A stretch of 64,000 bases of DNA from JAZBPO01 sp963691775 (GCA_963691775.1 OY829369.1:1612001-1676000), one strand, 5' to 3'; shown: positions 1-7,868, numbered from the stretch's first letter. Notes: generated by a model from the sequence alone, not told the origin. A program made the numbers and translations.

Positions 1-75
1 CGTGGGAGCAGCCACCTCGACGTACAACAAGCGCTTCGTTCGGACGCCGCTGCGCGGCGCCGAACAAGCTAAGCG
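1..75 (+). repeat. 314-bp reiterated cassette, copy 1 (3' end only)
   Basis: Only the last 75 bases of a cassette of the 314-bp family are in the window, including its attC. It matches positions 6711-6785 (the end of copy 8) except for one base near its start. The rest of the cassette lies left of the window. Confidence 0.9.
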
Positions 76-81
76 TTGTAC
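22..81 (+). other. attC site (60-bp class)
   Basis: The inverse core GTACAAC at 22-28 is complementary to the core GTTGTAC at 75-81. Between them is a GC-rich palindrome flanked by ACAAGCGCTTCG and CAAGCTAAGC boxes. The recombination point is after G75. Confidence 0.9.
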
Positions 82-389
82 GTCGGAAAGACGACTGATC
101 CAGGTGTAATCTCAACCAAGAAGGCGCTCTCACGGATGCAGGGCATGGCCACCAGATCGATCCAAGATTTCTTCGACGCGCACGACGTGGGCAATCCTTC
201 GCTCAGCCGTGCTCCGTTTTCTCGCCGCCGTGCTGAGAGCGCATCTCTGGCGGCAGTCCGCAACGCGCCTCCTCAGAAGGTTTTCCACAGCCGGAACCGC
301 ACGACGGACTCGGTCGTGGGGGCAGCCACCTCGACGTACAACAAGCGCTTCGTTCGGACGCCGCTGCGCGCAGCCGAACAAGCTAAGCG
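76..389 (+). repeat. 314-bp reiterated cassette, copy 2
   Basis: This is the first complete member of a cassette family present here in ten full copies, all exactly 314 bp. It starts TTGTACGTCGG and ends in its own attC. No convincing gene is visible: the + frame from the ATG pair near 135-147 has no stop before the attC, and the minus-strand frame starts only at a TTG. It may encode a small protein, a non-coding RNA or nothing. Internal variant: block reading ESASL and block PPQK in the + frame. It is nearly identical to copy 9. Confidence 0.85.
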
Positions 390-395
390 TTGTAC
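336..395 (+). other. attC site (60-bp class)
   Basis: GTACAAC at 336-342 pairs with GTTGTAC at 389-395. The loop-proximal arm is a variant (GCGCAGCC instead of GCGGCGCC), which weakens the central stem. Confidence 0.9.
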
Positions 396-703
396 GTCGG
401 AAAGACGACTGCCCCAGGTGTAATCTCAACCACCAAGGCGCTCTCACGGATGCGGGGCATGGCCACCAGATCGATCCAAGATTTCTTCGACGCGCACGAC
501 GCGGGCAATCCTTCGCTCCGCCGTGCTCCGTTTTCTCGCCGCCGTGCTGATCGCGCATCTTCAGCCGCAGTCCGCAACGCGCCATCTCAGAACGTCTTCC
601 ATGGCTGGAACCGCACGACGGACTCGGTCGTGCGTGCAGCCACCTCGACGTACAACAAGCGCTTCGTTCGGACGCCGCTTCGCGGCACCGAACAAGCTAA
701 GCG
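390..703 (+). repeat. 314-bp reiterated cassette, copy 3
   Basis: A full copy whose start carries the variant CTGCCCCAGG and whose middle carries the DRASS and PSQN variant blocks. It is almost identical to copy 10 (7863-8176), which points to a block duplication. Same gene-poor organisation as copy 2. Confidence 0.85.
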
Positions 704-709
704 TTATGT
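650..709 (+). other. attC site (60-bp class)
   Basis: GTACAAC at 650-656 belongs to copy 3. The adjoining core is GTTATGT (703-709), the start of the next cassette, so the pair is read across the junction. Confidence 0.9.
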
Positions 710-1020
710 GTAGCTCTCGCATCGCGCGGCCACGTATTCGTGTCGACTTCAACGAGCTTTGCGATGAAGACCTCGTGCTCTTGTCTAAGCTTGATGAGGT
801 CGTATGCGAAGACGGGAACACGGTCACCCTGACCCCCGGAATGGAAGTCGTCGTGTGTGAGCGGAATGTGTATGCGGATGGTCAGGCGGAGTTGATCTAC
901 GCGACCGGCATCGCGGAACTGAATGACCCGGCTAGAACCGGACGCTGGACCACAGCAGCGCGGTGGTGCTGCCGAATCGATGCCAAGGGGATACGTGTTG
1001 AGGACATCACGCACACATAA
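706..1020 (+). CDS. cassette protein of unknown function (104 aa)
   Basis: A 104-residue protein starting MCSSRIARPR. I do not recognise the family. It is cytoplasmic in appearance, acidic in its first half and beta-rich in the middle, with no signal peptide or membrane segment. The ATG is formed by the integron core site itself (GTTATG), so no ribosome-binding site lies inside the cassette and translation may depend on the upstream attC context or be leaderless. The stop TAA is formed by the inverse core ACATAAC. The same frame is open upstream into the previous 314-bp cassette, so a longer fusion cannot be excluded, but the cassette boundary favours the ATG at 706. Confidence 0.7.
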   Translation: MCSSRIARPRIRVDFNELCDEDLVLLSKLDEVVCEDGNTVTLTPGMEVVVCERNVYADGQAELIYATGIAELNDPARTGRWTTAARWCCRIDAKGIRVEDITHT

Positions 1021-1104
1021 CAAGCGCCTAGAGTGCGCGCCCTGCGGGCGCCGGACGGTAGCAGCGCTGTGCGCTGCCACCGCCGCTCAGGCTTGGCGTT
1101 AGGC
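1015..1104 (+). other. attC site (about 90-bp class)
   Basis: ACATAAC at 1015-1021 matches this cassette's own GTTATGT start. The body carries the AAGCGCCTAGAGTGCGCGCC type stem and ends CAGGCTTGGCGTTAGGC. Confidence 0.9.
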
Positions 1105-1115
1105 AGCCCGAGGCG

Positions 1116-1505
1116 ATGTCGCAAGCAACTCTCCTCCTGCTTGGACTCTTGCTTCTGGCCCCGATTGCCGCAGCAGCTAACCGCTCTGCCTGTTCGGGGT
1201 TGCGGCCTTATCAGGTGATCGTTGCCGTCACGCCTGATCCCTACGACGGCCTGGCCCCGGAAGCCACCTGCGGAGCGGTCGATGTCACGTTTACAGTCTC
1301 GGCTTCTGGCATGCCAAAGGATGTGCAGCTGGTGCAACCCACGGGGCAGTGGCTTGAGCAGGAAGCGTTGAGGCTTGTTCCGTCGTGGAAGTTCAGGCCC
1401 CGAGCCCAAGATTGTGCTCCTGTTGATGCGGAAGGTGTCATCGCGAGAATCACCCTGGATTGCGATTCGGGCGCGTATTCAGTGGAGATCGCAGAAGATG
1501 CCTAA
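1116..1505 (+). CDS. exported protein resembling a TonB C-terminal domain
   Basis: A 129-residue protein with a clear signal peptide (about residues 1-21, long leucine run ending AAAANR). The mature part contains VTFTVSASGMPKDVQ followed by EQEALRLVPSWKFRP, the pattern of the TonB C-terminal fold (a strand, a sequence variable in phase, then an Al..v..WkF.P helix-strand). It lacks the proline-rich linker and membrane anchor of true TonB, so it is probably a free periplasmic domain; partner unknown. The ATG at 1116 lies 17 bases into the cassette. The stop is formed by the inverse core GCCTAAC. A second cassette protein with the same architecture lies at 38533-38943. Confidence 0.7.
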   Translation: MSQATLLLLGLLLLAPIAAAANRSACSGLRPYQVIVAVTPDPYDGLAPEATCGAVDVTFTVSASGMPKDVQLVQPTGQWLEQEALRLVPSWKFRPRAQDCAPVDAEGVIARITLDCDSGAYSVEIAEDA

Positions 1506-1586
1506 CAAGCGGCTCGTGGCGTTCGCTGCGCTCACTCGGACGCACCCGCCGATGGCCGGCACGCCCGCACAGCCTTGGCGTTAGGC
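1500..1586 (+). other. attC site (about 87-bp class)
   Basis: GCCTAAC at 1500-1506 pairs with this cassette's GTTAGGC start. The body is the AAGCGGCTCGTGGCG type and ends CAGCCTTGGCGTTAGGC. Confidence 0.9.
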
Positions 1587-1591
1587 GACTT

Positions 1592-1951
1592 GTGAGCGCT
1601 CGCCACCAGATCCTCGAAGATAGGGACTTTTGGCTGATGCTTGAGTTCGTCCTGTCAGGCTGGTTCCGAACGCATGCGGCCCCCTCGTTCGGCGGCTTCT
1701 GGTGCGACGGTTTCCTTCCACACACAGCTACGAACACGAGACTCGGCATTGATGTCTGCGGAGATGCTTGGATTGCTGAAGGTGATCGGTCGATGCGCAA
1801 GTACGCTTTCGAGGTTTCGATTCCACAGCGCATGCTCGGGCGACGGCGCAGCCATGTCGCGCTCAGCGACGTGGAAATCGATGTCAAGCGTCACGCCCTT
1901 CGATTCGTCGTCGAACCCACGATCGAAGCAGGCGCCGCCCATGAGAAGTAG
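1592..1951 (+). CDS. cassette protein of unknown function (119 aa)
   Basis: A 119-residue protein of unknown family. The frame is open from the preceding cassette, but the boundary at 1580/1581 makes the GTG at 1592, 11 bases into the cassette, the best start (VSARHQILED). It is rich in aromatic residues (WLMLEFVLSGWF) with no signal peptide or membrane helix. Its C-terminus (VEIDVKRHALRFVVEP) looks beta-stranded. No neighbour suggests a role. Confidence 0.55.
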   Translation: MSARHQILEDRDFWLMLEFVLSGWFRTHAAPSFGGFWCDGFLPHTATNTRLGIDVCGDAWIAEGDRSMRKYAFEVSIPQRMLGRRRSHVALSDVEIDVKRHALRFVVEPTIEAGAAHEK

Positions 1952-1975
1952 CGTCTCACGGTTAGCCAGCAATTC

Positions 1976-2065
1976 GCCTAACAAGCGCCTAGAGTGCGCG
2001 CCCAGCGGGCGCCGGACGGTCGCAGCGCTTCGCGCCGCAACCGCCGCTCAGGCTATGCGTTGTAC
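1976..2065 (+). other. attC site (about 90-bp class)
   Basis: GCCTAAC at 1976-1982 matches the cassette's GTTAGGC start at 1580. The body is the AAGCGCCTAGAGTGCGCGCC type and ends at core GTTGTAC of the next cassette. Confidence 0.9.
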
Positions 2066-2373
2066 GTCGGAAAGACGACTGATCCAGGTGTAGTCTCAAC
2101 CCCAAAGGCGCTCTCACGGATGCAGGGCATGGCCACCAGACCGATCCAAGATTTCTTCGACGCGCACGACGCGGGCAATCCTTCGCTCAGCCGCATTCTG
2201 TTTTCTCGCCGCCGTGCTGAGAGCGCATCTCTGGCGGCAGTCCGCAACGCGCCTCCTGAAAAGGTTTTCCAAGGCCGGAACCGCACGACGGACTCGGTCG
2301 TGCGTGCAGCCATTACGACGTACAACAAGCGCTTCGTTCGGACGCCGCTGCGCGGCACCGAACAAGCTAAGCG
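2060..2373 (+). repeat. 314-bp reiterated cassette, copy 4
   Basis: A full 314-bp copy with variant blocks RILF, ESASL and PPEK (+ frame) and the unusual ATTACG just before the attC. It is the first of three tandem copies (4-5-6). Confidence 0.85.
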
Positions 2374-2379
2374 TTGTAC
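2320..2379 (+). other. attC site (60-bp class)
   Basis: GTACAAC at 2320-2326 and GTTGTAC at 2373-2379 bracket a GC-rich palindrome. Confidence 0.9.
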
Positions 2380-2687
2380 GTCGGAAAGACGAGTGATCCA
2401 GGTGTAATCTCAGACACGAAGGCGCTCTCACGGATGCAGGGCATGGCCACCAGATCGATCCAAGATTTCTTCGACGCGCACGACGCGGGCAATCCTTCGC
2501 TCAGCCGCATTCTGTTTTCTCGCCGCCGTGCTGATCGCGCATCTTCAGCCGCAGTCCGCAACGCGCCTCCTCAGAAGGTTTTCCAAGGCCGGAACCGCAC
2601 GACGGACTCGGTCGTGCGCGCAGCCATCTCGACGTACAACAAGCGCTTCGTTCGGACGCCGCTTCGCGGCACCGAACAAGCTTTGCG
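2374..2687 (+). repeat. 314-bp reiterated cassette, copy 5
   Basis: A full copy with blocks RILF, DRASS and PPQK, a combination that mixes those of copies 3 and 4. Its start reads GAGTGATCC rather than GACTGATCC. Confidence 0.85.
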
Positions 2688-2693
2688 TTGTAC
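2634..2693 (+). other. attC site (60-bp class)
   Basis: GTACAAC at 2634-2640 and GTTGTAC at 2687-2693. The L' box reads CAAGCTTTGC instead of CAAGCTAAGC. Confidence 0.9.
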
Positions 2694-3001
2694 GTCGGAA
2701 AGACGACTGATCCAGGTGTAATCTCAACCACGAAGGCGCTCTCACGGATGCAGGGCATGGCCACCAGACGGATCCAAGATTTCTTCGACGCGCACGACGC
2801 GGGCAATCCTTCGCTCAGCCGTGCTCCGTTTTCTCGCCGCCGTGCTGAGAGCGCATCTCTGGCGGCAGTCCGCAACGCGCCATCTCAGAACGTCTTCCAT
2901 GGCTGGAACCGCACGACGGACTCGGTCGTGCGTCCAGCCACCTCGCCGTACAACAAGCGCTTCGTTCGGACTGCGCTGCGCGCAGCCGAACAAGCTAAGC
3001 G
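2688..3001 (+). repeat. 314-bp reiterated cassette, copy 6
   Basis: A full copy with blocks RAPF, ESASL and PSQN, again a new combination of the same variant segments. Confidence 0.85.
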
Positions 3002-3007
3002 TTGTGT
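2948..3007 (+). other. attC site (60-bp class)
   Basis: GTACAAC at 2948-2954; the adjoining core is GTTGTGT, the start of the next cassette. Confidence 0.9.
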
Positions 3008-3013
3008 GCCTCA

Positions 3014-3316
3014 ATGAACGCGCAGATAAAGTCCGTGCTTGAAACGATGAGATCCACCTACGAGGCGAAAAGCTTCGAGGAGCTATGCGCCGTTTCTTGG
3101 ATCGAAGAAGAACCTATTCAGCTCGGATCGAGGACGTATCGCCCAGCAGTCTGGGCGGAACTGCTCCATGATGGTCACGTCCTCCTGGTCGTTCAGCTCA
3201 GCCGGTCTTTCCTCGGTTTCGGTACAACAGAATCGATCGGCCTGAAGTGCTCTCCTTCCGGAGAACGAGTACCTGTTGATGCGGAGTGGCTCATGAATGA
3301 GGTTGGTCATCCGTGA
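3014..3316 (+). CDS. cassette protein of unknown function (100 aa)
   Basis: A 100-residue protein from the ATG at 3014, 12 bases into the cassette (an in-frame TTG at 3002 lies on the core site and is less likely). It starts MNAQIKSVLETM, a likely helix, and ends with a small beta-rich segment (FLGFGTTESIGLK, then DAEWLMNEVGHP). I do not assign a family. There is no signal peptide or membrane segment, so it is probably cytosolic. The stop lies just before the attC. Confidence 0.65.
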   Translation: MNAQIKSVLETMRSTYEAKSFEELCAVSWIEEEPIQLGSRTYRPAVWAELLHDGHVLLVVQLSRSFLGFGTTESIGLKCSPSGERVPVDAEWLMNEVGHP

Positions 3317-3320
3317 GGGC

Positions 3321-3380
3321 ACACAACAAGCGCTTCGTTCGGACGCCGCTTCGCGGCACCGAACAAGCTAAGCGTTAGCT
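3321..3380 (+). other. attC site (60-bp class)
   Basis: ACACAAC at 3321-3327 complements this cassette's GTTGTGT start. The body is the same 60-bp type as in the 314-bp cassettes, so this attC class is not confined to them. Confidence 0.9.
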
Positions 3381-3398
3381 AGCACGGAGCCGCCACAC

Positions 3399-3980
3399 AT
3401 GATTTCGGTCAGGTCAGCAACTTCCATTCCCTTGCTCCTTCTCCTGGTCGCATGCGCGCCGGCGCCGATTACGAACATCGGAGATCCGGATTCACTGCGC
3501 GCAGAGCAGCCCCTGCAATGCGTTGGACTCGGAGCGGTCGTTTCTACCTACACGGCTGCGGACGTTGCGGCAGGGGCGAGGTCCTGCGTAGACGAAGGGA
3601 AGTACGAGAGCGCAGCGGCGCTAGTCTTCGTGTCGTCTGCTATGGCGTTTTACGACACCCAGCGCGTACGAGACCCGTCTGCGCATCAAGCCTTGCGTTT
3701 GCTTGTCCCGGCCTATCTGGAAGGAGCCGATGAGGCCTCTCGCGAAAGCCTCATGGCCGCGATCGAAACTGCAACCAGGCCAGGATCGCAGGCAAGTCTG
3801 TGCAGTGAGTTGCAACGAATCGGAAAGCCAGACTATTTCCCTCAGTACATGATTGCGCATGGGATGGACGCGATCATGAGTTCTGACTTGCCGCCCTTGG
3901 TTGAAGAGTTCGATGAGGAGGATGCATGGCGTGCCACCCTCGAATTTTCACGATGCGTCGCACCCAGTGGTGCTAGCTAA
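3399..3980 (+). CDS. lipoprotein of unknown function
   Basis: A 193-residue protein with a lipoprotein signal (LLLLLVACAP, lipobox LVAC, Cys at about residue 19). The mature part is mostly helical with several Cys residues (CVGLG, SCVDEG, LCSEL, SRCV) that could form disulfides in the periplasm. No family is recognised. The start ATG lies 24 bases into the cassette. The stop TAA is supplied by the inverse core AGCTAAC. Confidence 0.7.
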   Translation: MISVRSATSIPLLLLLVACAPAPITNIGDPDSLRAEQPLQCVGLGAVVSTYTAADVAAGARSCVDEGKYESAAALVFVSSAMAFYDTQRVRDPSAHQALRLLVPAYLEGADEASRESLMAAIETATRPGSQASLCSELQRIGKPDYFPQYMIAHGMDAIMSSDLPPLVEEFDEEDAWRATLEFSRCVAPSGAS

Positions 3981-4061
3981 CAAGCGGCTCGTGGCGTTCG
4001 CTATGCTCACTCGGACGCGCCGGCCTGCGGCCGCCGCGCCCGCACAGCCTTGGCGTTGTAC
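3975..4061 (+). other. attC site (about 87-bp class)
   Basis: AGCTAAC at 3975-3981 complements the cassette's GTTAGCT start. The body is the AAGCGGCTCGTGGCG type. Confidence 0.9.
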
Positions 4062-4369
4062 GTCGGAAAGACGACTGGTCCAGGTGTAATCTCAACCACG
4101 AAGGCGCTCTCACGGATGCAGGGCATGGCCACCAGATCGATCCAAGATTTCTTCGACGCGCACGACGCGGGCAATCCTTCGCTCAGCCGTGCTCCGTTTT
4201 CTCGCCGCCGTGCTGAGCGCGAATTTGTGGCAACAGTCCGCAACGAGCCTCCTCAGAAGGTTTTCCACGGCCGGAACCGCACGACGGACTCGGTCATGCG
4301 TGCAGCCATCTCGACGTACAACAAGCGCTTCGTTCGGACTGCGCTGCGCGCAACCGAACAAGCTAAGCG
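4056..4369 (+). repeat. 314-bp reiterated cassette, copy 7
   Basis: A full copy with the rarer EREF block (GCGCGAATTTGTGGCAACA) and PPQK. It shares the EREF block only with copy 11. Confidence 0.85.
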
Positions 4370-4375
4370 TTAAGT
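4316..4375 (+). other. attC site (60-bp class)
   Basis: GTACAAC at 4316-4322; the adjoining core is GTTAAGT of the next cassette. Confidence 0.9.
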
Positions 4376-4378
4376 GCC

Positions 4379-4813
4379 ATGGTCACCGCGTCGCGAGATC
4401 GAGGTGGGGAGTTCGGGTTCTGGCCTAGCGCAGACGAACAGCGGGAGCTCGCGTGCTCCCTAGCACTCCCCTGGTCGGCTGGGACACAGGACTGGGAGCT
4501 AGAAGCTGCAGATTCAGAGCGGATAGAAGAGTTCCTCGAAGCGTATGGACAGCTGAAGCTCTCTCGGCGGCAGCGCTTCTCCCTTGGAGAACTCGTAGTC
4601 GCCTCGCTCGACGAACTCGCAAGCGTCAGCCCAAGCCTAGAATCCAGGGTCTTGAAGTTGCTTGCCTCGGACCCGGTTCTGCATGGCTATACGATGGACT
4701 CGTGGAGCGCGGATGACACGACCGACCTGAACGAAGCGTTTGCCGTTTCCGGGCTCATGAGGAGACTCCGCGCTCAGGTTCGCGGGAGAGAGGAAACGCA
4801 ACGTGGCACTTAA
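4379..4813 (+). CDS. cassette protein of unknown function (144 aa)
   Basis: A 144-residue, acidic, mostly helical protein (MVTASRDRGGEF start). Segments such as ERIEEFLEAYGQLKLSRRQR and EAFAVSGLMRRLRAQVRGRE suggest amphipathic helices. There is no signal peptide or membrane helix, and no family is recognised. The ATG is 9 bases into the cassette; the stop TAA is formed by the inverse core ACTTAAC. Confidence 0.65.
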   Translation: MVTASRDRGGEFGFWPSADEQRELACSLALPWSAGTQDWELEAADSERIEEFLEAYGQLKLSRRQRFSLGELVVASLDELASVSPSLESRVLKLLASDPVLHGYTMDSWSADDTTDLNEAFAVSGLMRRLRAQVRGREETQRGT

Positions 4814-4894
4814 CAAGCGGCTCGTGGCGCTCGCTGCGCTCACTCGGACACGCCGGCCTGCGGCCACCGCGCCCGCACAGCCTTGGCGTTATGT
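4808..4894 (+). other. attC site (about 87-bp class)
   Basis: ACTTAAC at 4808-4814 complements GTTAAGT at the cassette start. It ends at core GTTATGT, which supplies the next gene's ATG. Confidence 0.9.
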
Positions 4895-5532
4895 TTCCTA
4901 GAGTGCGAGTACTTCTGCTATCTATCTTTTTTCTTGGTGGGTGTTCCACCATGGCAGACATTGCGCTTTCCATTGTGCCAATGCACACCTCGACTGCGCA
5001 TGAAGTAGACCCCGAATACGACGAGACAGTTAAATCTTCGCAGCCACCTCCCGGTAAAGCTGTAGTCTTCGTGTACCAATCAGGAGGCAGCGAATCCTCA
5101 GTCGTCTATGTAAATGATGAAGAGATGGGAGGCATATGGGCAGGCAAGTACCTATTCACGATATTGGATCCAGGCCAGGTAACAGTGAAATCTACTCTCC
5201 AGCTTCGGAGAAGCGGACTTACCTATTCGCATCCCTCGAGCTACCTCAATAGTTGGGGTTCCTTTGAAGCAGTAGCGGGAAGTCGCTACTACATTGAGCT
5301 TCAATCCTCCAAGAAGACTCAGAGCCTAGAATTTAGAGGCGACGCGAAAGGGCAGGCTAAGTTAGGGTCCATGCAATTGAGTTTTCAGAATAGTTACGAC
5401 GCAGCTAAGAGAGGCTCCCCCGTACATGAAACAGTTGATATATGCCCGTTTGGTAGTCCTGTGCCCACGGTGTACTCAAGCGCTGAAATAGAAGAATGGG
5501 GTTTAACTTGTACTTATGATAGAAACTTCTAG
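4891..5532 (+). CDS. DUF2846-like lipoprotein
   Basis: A 213-residue lipoprotein (signal MFPRVRVLLLSIFFLGGC, lipobox LGGC). The middle reads GKAVVFVYQSGG, VYVNDEEMGGIWAGKY, LDPGQVTVKS and then SRYYIELQ. This follows the DUF2846 pattern, in which a small beta-sandwich presents a ligand or surface. The ATG is formed by the core site GTTATG, as in the cassette at 706, so no ribosome-binding site lies inside the cassette. Base composition is clearly more AT-rich than neighbouring cassettes, suggesting a different origin. Function unknown; the family assignment is tentative. Confidence 0.7.
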   Translation: MFPRVRVLLLSIFFLGGCSTMADIALSIVPMHTSTAHEVDPEYDETVKSSQPPPGKAVVFVYQSGGSESSVVYVNDEEMGGIWAGKYLFTILDPGQVTVKSTLQLRRSGLTYSHPSSYLNSWGSFEAVAGSRYYIELQSSKKTQSLEFRGDAKGQAKLGSMQLSFQNSYDAAKRGSPVHETVDICPFGSPVPTVYSSAEIEEWGLTCTYDRNF

Positions 5533-5537
5533 TCGAA

Positions 5538-5615
5538 ACATAACAAGTCAAGGCAGCGAGGGCGCTGCGCGGCGGGACTCCCAATCCGTGGTTGCCCCTG
5601 CTTGATGCGTTGTGT
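5538..5615 (+). other. attC site (AAGTCAAGGCAGC class)
   Basis: ACATAAC at 5538-5544 matches the cassette's GTTATGT start. The body differs from the neighbours (AAGTCAAGGCAGCGAGGGCGC ... GCCCCTGCTTGATGCGTT) and is shared only with the site at 35018-35092. Confidence 0.88.
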
Positions 5616-5657
5616 GCGGCTGCAGCGCCGCTCGCGAAGTTCGTGAGCTAGCTTGCG

Positions 5658-5987
5658 ATGTCAGTGGACTTCGGCGATCACGTACGCGTGCGCTCCGCAC
5701 CGGAGACCGAGGAGGCAGGGCTCGCCGGCAGGGAGGGCTCCGTGTACGGGGTTACGACACCATCGCTGATCGACGTACATGTGGTCGGTACGCCAATCGA
5801 GGACTCCGCCGTCAACGTCTACTTCGAAGATCTTGGGCAGGATCACTGGCTAGCGCCGCATCTCATCGAGTTTCTAGACTACGCGCCAGGGACCGAGATC
5901 ACAGTCGGAGATAAGTCCTTCGTAAGAACAGAGGATGGCGGTTGGCAGGGGCGCAGAGAGAAGCGCTGGTGGCAGTTTTGGCGATAG
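5658..5987 (+). CDS. conserved cassette-type protein (109 aa), function unknown
   Basis: A 109-residue cytosolic protein. The core GLAGREGSVYGVTTPS followed by NVYFEDLGQDHWLAP and HLIEFLDY looks like a compact SH3-like or KOW-like beta barrel (a glycine-rich turn followed by a hydrophobic strand). I believe similar proteins occur in other integron cassettes, but no function can be assigned. The C-terminus is basic and tryptophan-rich (REKRWWQFWR), as in the protein at 34020 which ends KPWWRFW. The ATG is 48 bases into the cassette. Confidence 0.65.
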   Translation: MSVDFGDHVRVRSAPETEEAGLAGREGSVYGVTTPSLIDVHVVGTPIEDSAVNVYFEDLGQDHWLAPHLIEFLDYAPGTEITVGDKSFVRTEDGGWQGRREKRWWQFWR

Positions 5988-5988
5988 C

Positions 5989-6048
5989 ACACAACAAGCG
6001 CTTCGTTCGGACCGCGCGACGCGCGTCCGAACAAGCTATGCGTTATGC
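5989..6048 (+). other. attC site (60-bp class)
   Basis: ACACAAC at 5989-5995 complements the cassette's GTTGTGT start. The central arm differs (CCGCGCGACGCGCG) from the usual 60-bp class. Confidence 0.88.
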
Positions 6049-6063
6049 GGCAACTGCTGAGAC

Positions 6064-6384
6064 ATGAAGTTTCCTGCCGGGCTCCTGTGCTTACTGCCAT
6101 TGCTTGCAATCGGAGAGGAGTCCAATTGCTTGAAGCTGCGGGGTAGCTTTTTAATCTACAACGGCTGGCCACCAGCTTTACGTTTCCACGACGCAGTAAG
6201 CCAGAAGATCTACGCGCTGAACGACGATGAAGATCCACCGGGGCCGGAGTGGATTGACTCTATTCACAGGGAGAATCGGGTAACTGGAGAGTTTTGCGTT
6301 GCTCTAACGGGGGAAAAAACATCAGTGCCATACGAAGCAAAGCCGATCCACTATGTTCAGATCAAAAGCTACAAGTTGCAGTAA
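6064..6384 (+). CDS. small exported protein of unknown function
   Basis: A 106-residue protein with an N-terminal signal peptide (MKFPAGLLCLLPLLAIG, likely cleavage before EESNC). The mature domain has two Cys (SNCLKLRG and GEFCVAL) that could pair, and it ends in a short beta-like tail. The family is not recognised. The ATG lies 21 bases into the cassette; the stop is a few bases before the attC. Confidence 0.65.
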   Translation: MKFPAGLLCLLPLLAIGEESNCLKLRGSFLIYNGWPPALRFHDAVSQKIYALNDDEDPPGPEWIDSIHRENRVTGEFCVALTGEKTSVPYEAKPIHYVQIKSYKLQ

Positions 6385-6390
6385 GTTTCC

Positions 6391-6477
6391 GCATAACAAG
6401 GGCCGCCAATCGCTGCGCTCGGACGTCGTACCTGCCGCTTCGCGTCAGGTACGACGCCGTTGCGGCTGGCGTTGTAC
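6391..6477 (+). other. attC site with a long perfect central stem
   Basis: GCATAAC at 6391-6397 complements the cassette's GTTATGC start. The body contains an 11-base perfect inverted repeat, GTCGTACCTGC...GCGTCAGGTACGAC, unlike the surrounding classes. Confidence 0.85.
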
Positions 6478-6785
6478 GTCGGAAAGACGACTGATCCAGG
6501 TGTAATCTCAACCAAGAAGGCGCTCTCACGGATGCAGGGCATGGCCACCAGATCGATCCAAGATTTCTTCGACGCGCACGACGCGGGCAATCCTTCGCTC
6601 AGCCGTGCTCCGTTTTCTCGCCGCCGTGCTGAGAGCGCATCTCTGGCGGCAGTCCGCAACGCGCCCCCTCAGAAGGTTTTCCACAGCCGGAACCGCACGA
6701 CGGACTCGGTCGTGGGGGCAGCCACCTCGACGTACAACAAGCGCTTCGTTCGGACGCCGCTGCGCGGCGCCGAACAAGCTAAGCG
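6472..6785 (+). repeat. 314-bp reiterated cassette, copy 8
   Basis: A full copy with blocks RAPF, ESASL, PPQK and the GTGGGGGCA variant. Its end is identical to copy 1 but for one base, and copies 8-9 repeat the order of copies 1-2. Confidence 0.85.
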
Positions 6786-6791
6786 TTGTAC
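6732..6791 (+). other. attC site (60-bp class)
   Basis: GTACAAC at 6732-6738 and GTTGTAC at 6785-6791. Confidence 0.9.
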
Positions 6792-7099
6792 GTCGGAAAG
6801 ACGACTGATCCAGGTGTAATCTCAACCAAGAAGGCGCTCTCACGGATGCAGGGCATGGCCACCAGATCGATCCAAGATTTCTTCGACGCGCACGACGTGG
6901 GCAATCCTTCGCTCAGCCGTGCTCCGTTTTCTCGCCGCCGTGCTGAGAGCGCATCTCTGGCGGCAGTCCGCAACGCGCCTCCTCAGAAGGTTTTCCACAG
7001 CCGGAACCGCACGACGGACTCGGTCGTGGGGGCAGCCACCTCGACGTACAACAAGCGCTTCGTTCGGACGCCGCTGCGCGGCGCCGAACAAGCTAAGCG
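6786..7099 (+). repeat. 314-bp reiterated cassette, copy 9
   Basis: A full copy nearly identical to copy 2, including the distinctive GACGTGGGC; they differ in the attC arm. Confidence 0.85.
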
Positions 7100-7105
7100 T
7101 TAGAG
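7046..7105 (+). other. attC site (60-bp class)
   Basis: GTACAAC at 7046-7052; the adjoining core is GTTAGAG, start of the methyltransferase cassette. Confidence 0.9.
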
Positions 7106-7115
7106 AGCGCTGGCG

Positions 7116-7787
7116 ATGCAATCGCGAGACTCCTGGGATTCGGTAGCTGAGTCCTACGATTCAGTGGCCGGTACAGAGCGCGATGTTGCGTACTCGCTCC
7201 TAAAGGCCGACCTCTGGAACGCGTTGGGCGATCTGCAGGGACGGAAGGTGCTGGATCTCGGCTGCGGGTCCGGTTGGCTCTCAGCATTGATGGCCGAGCG
7301 TGGAGCCGTGGTGACGGGCATCGACGGCTCCACGCAGCTTCTCTCGATGGCGAAGGCACGCTACCCAGATGGCGAATGGGTGCAGCATGATCTATCTACT
7401 GGGCTTCCATCGATCGAGCCTGCTGAGACGGTGGTCTCGAATATGGTCCTGATGGACTTCGACCCAATCGAGCCGCTCGTATCCGAGTTATCACTCACCG
7501 TTACACCTGGTGCACGCGTCGTCGTGACGCTTCCTCACCCGGCTTTCTTCAACTACGAGCCGGGGTCAGACGAAGCTGGCCTTTATCGCAAGGTTCGCAG
7601 GTATCTGCAGCCAGAGGAGTGGAGCATCGAGACCTTTGGCGGGCACGCTCACTACCACCGTCCGCTATCGTTCTATGTGAACACCTTTGCCGAGAACGGC
7701 TTCCTGTTGAAGCACCTACGAGAACCGGAACTCGATGCTGGAATCCCGGTGTTCTGCCTCATGGAATTTGTGCGTGGCGCTCTCTAA
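7116..7787 (+). CDS. class I SAM-dependent methyltransferase
   Basis: A 223-residue cytosolic methyltransferase. The SAM-binding motif I is VLDLGCGSGW (about residues 45-54), followed by the acidic motif II VVTGIDGS and motif IV-like VVSNMVLMDFDPIE. The N-terminus (DSWDSVAESYDSVAG) is typical of small-molecule methyltransferases of the UbiE/SmtA type. Substrate unknown. The ATG lies 16 bases into the cassette and the stop TAA is in the inverse core CTCTAAC. The cassette sits between two 314-bp copies whose counterparts (copies 2 and 3) are adjacent, so it appears to have been inserted between them or lost from the other place. Confidence 0.85.
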   Translation: MQSRDSWDSVAESYDSVAGTERDVAYSLLKADLWNALGDLQGRKVLDLGCGSGWLSALMAERGAVVTGIDGSTQLLSMAKARYPDGEWVQHDLSTGLPSIEPAETVVSNMVLMDFDPIEPLVSELSLTVTPGARVVVTLPHPAFFNYEPGSDEAGLYRKVRRYLQPEEWSIETFGGHAHYHRPLSFYVNTFAENGFLLKHLREPELDAGIPVFCLMEFVRGAL

Positions 7788-7868
7788 CAAGCGCCTCGTG
7801 CCGCGCGCTGCGCGCGCTCGGACACGGCGGCCTTCGGCCGCCGCGCCCGCACAGGCTTGGCGTTGTAC
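7782..7868 (+). other. attC site (about 87-bp class)
   Basis: CTCTAAC at 7782-7788 complements the cassette's GTTAGAG start. The body is AAGCGCCTCGTGCCGCG with two strong inner stems. Confidence 0.9.

Noticed and set aside
69..263. Minus-strand small protein (MRTAARDAL... type) in the 314-bp cassettes
   Set aside because: It starts only at a TTG, ends in the preceding attC, and runs opposite to cassette orientation. Substitutions between copies do not favour it. I left it uncalled.
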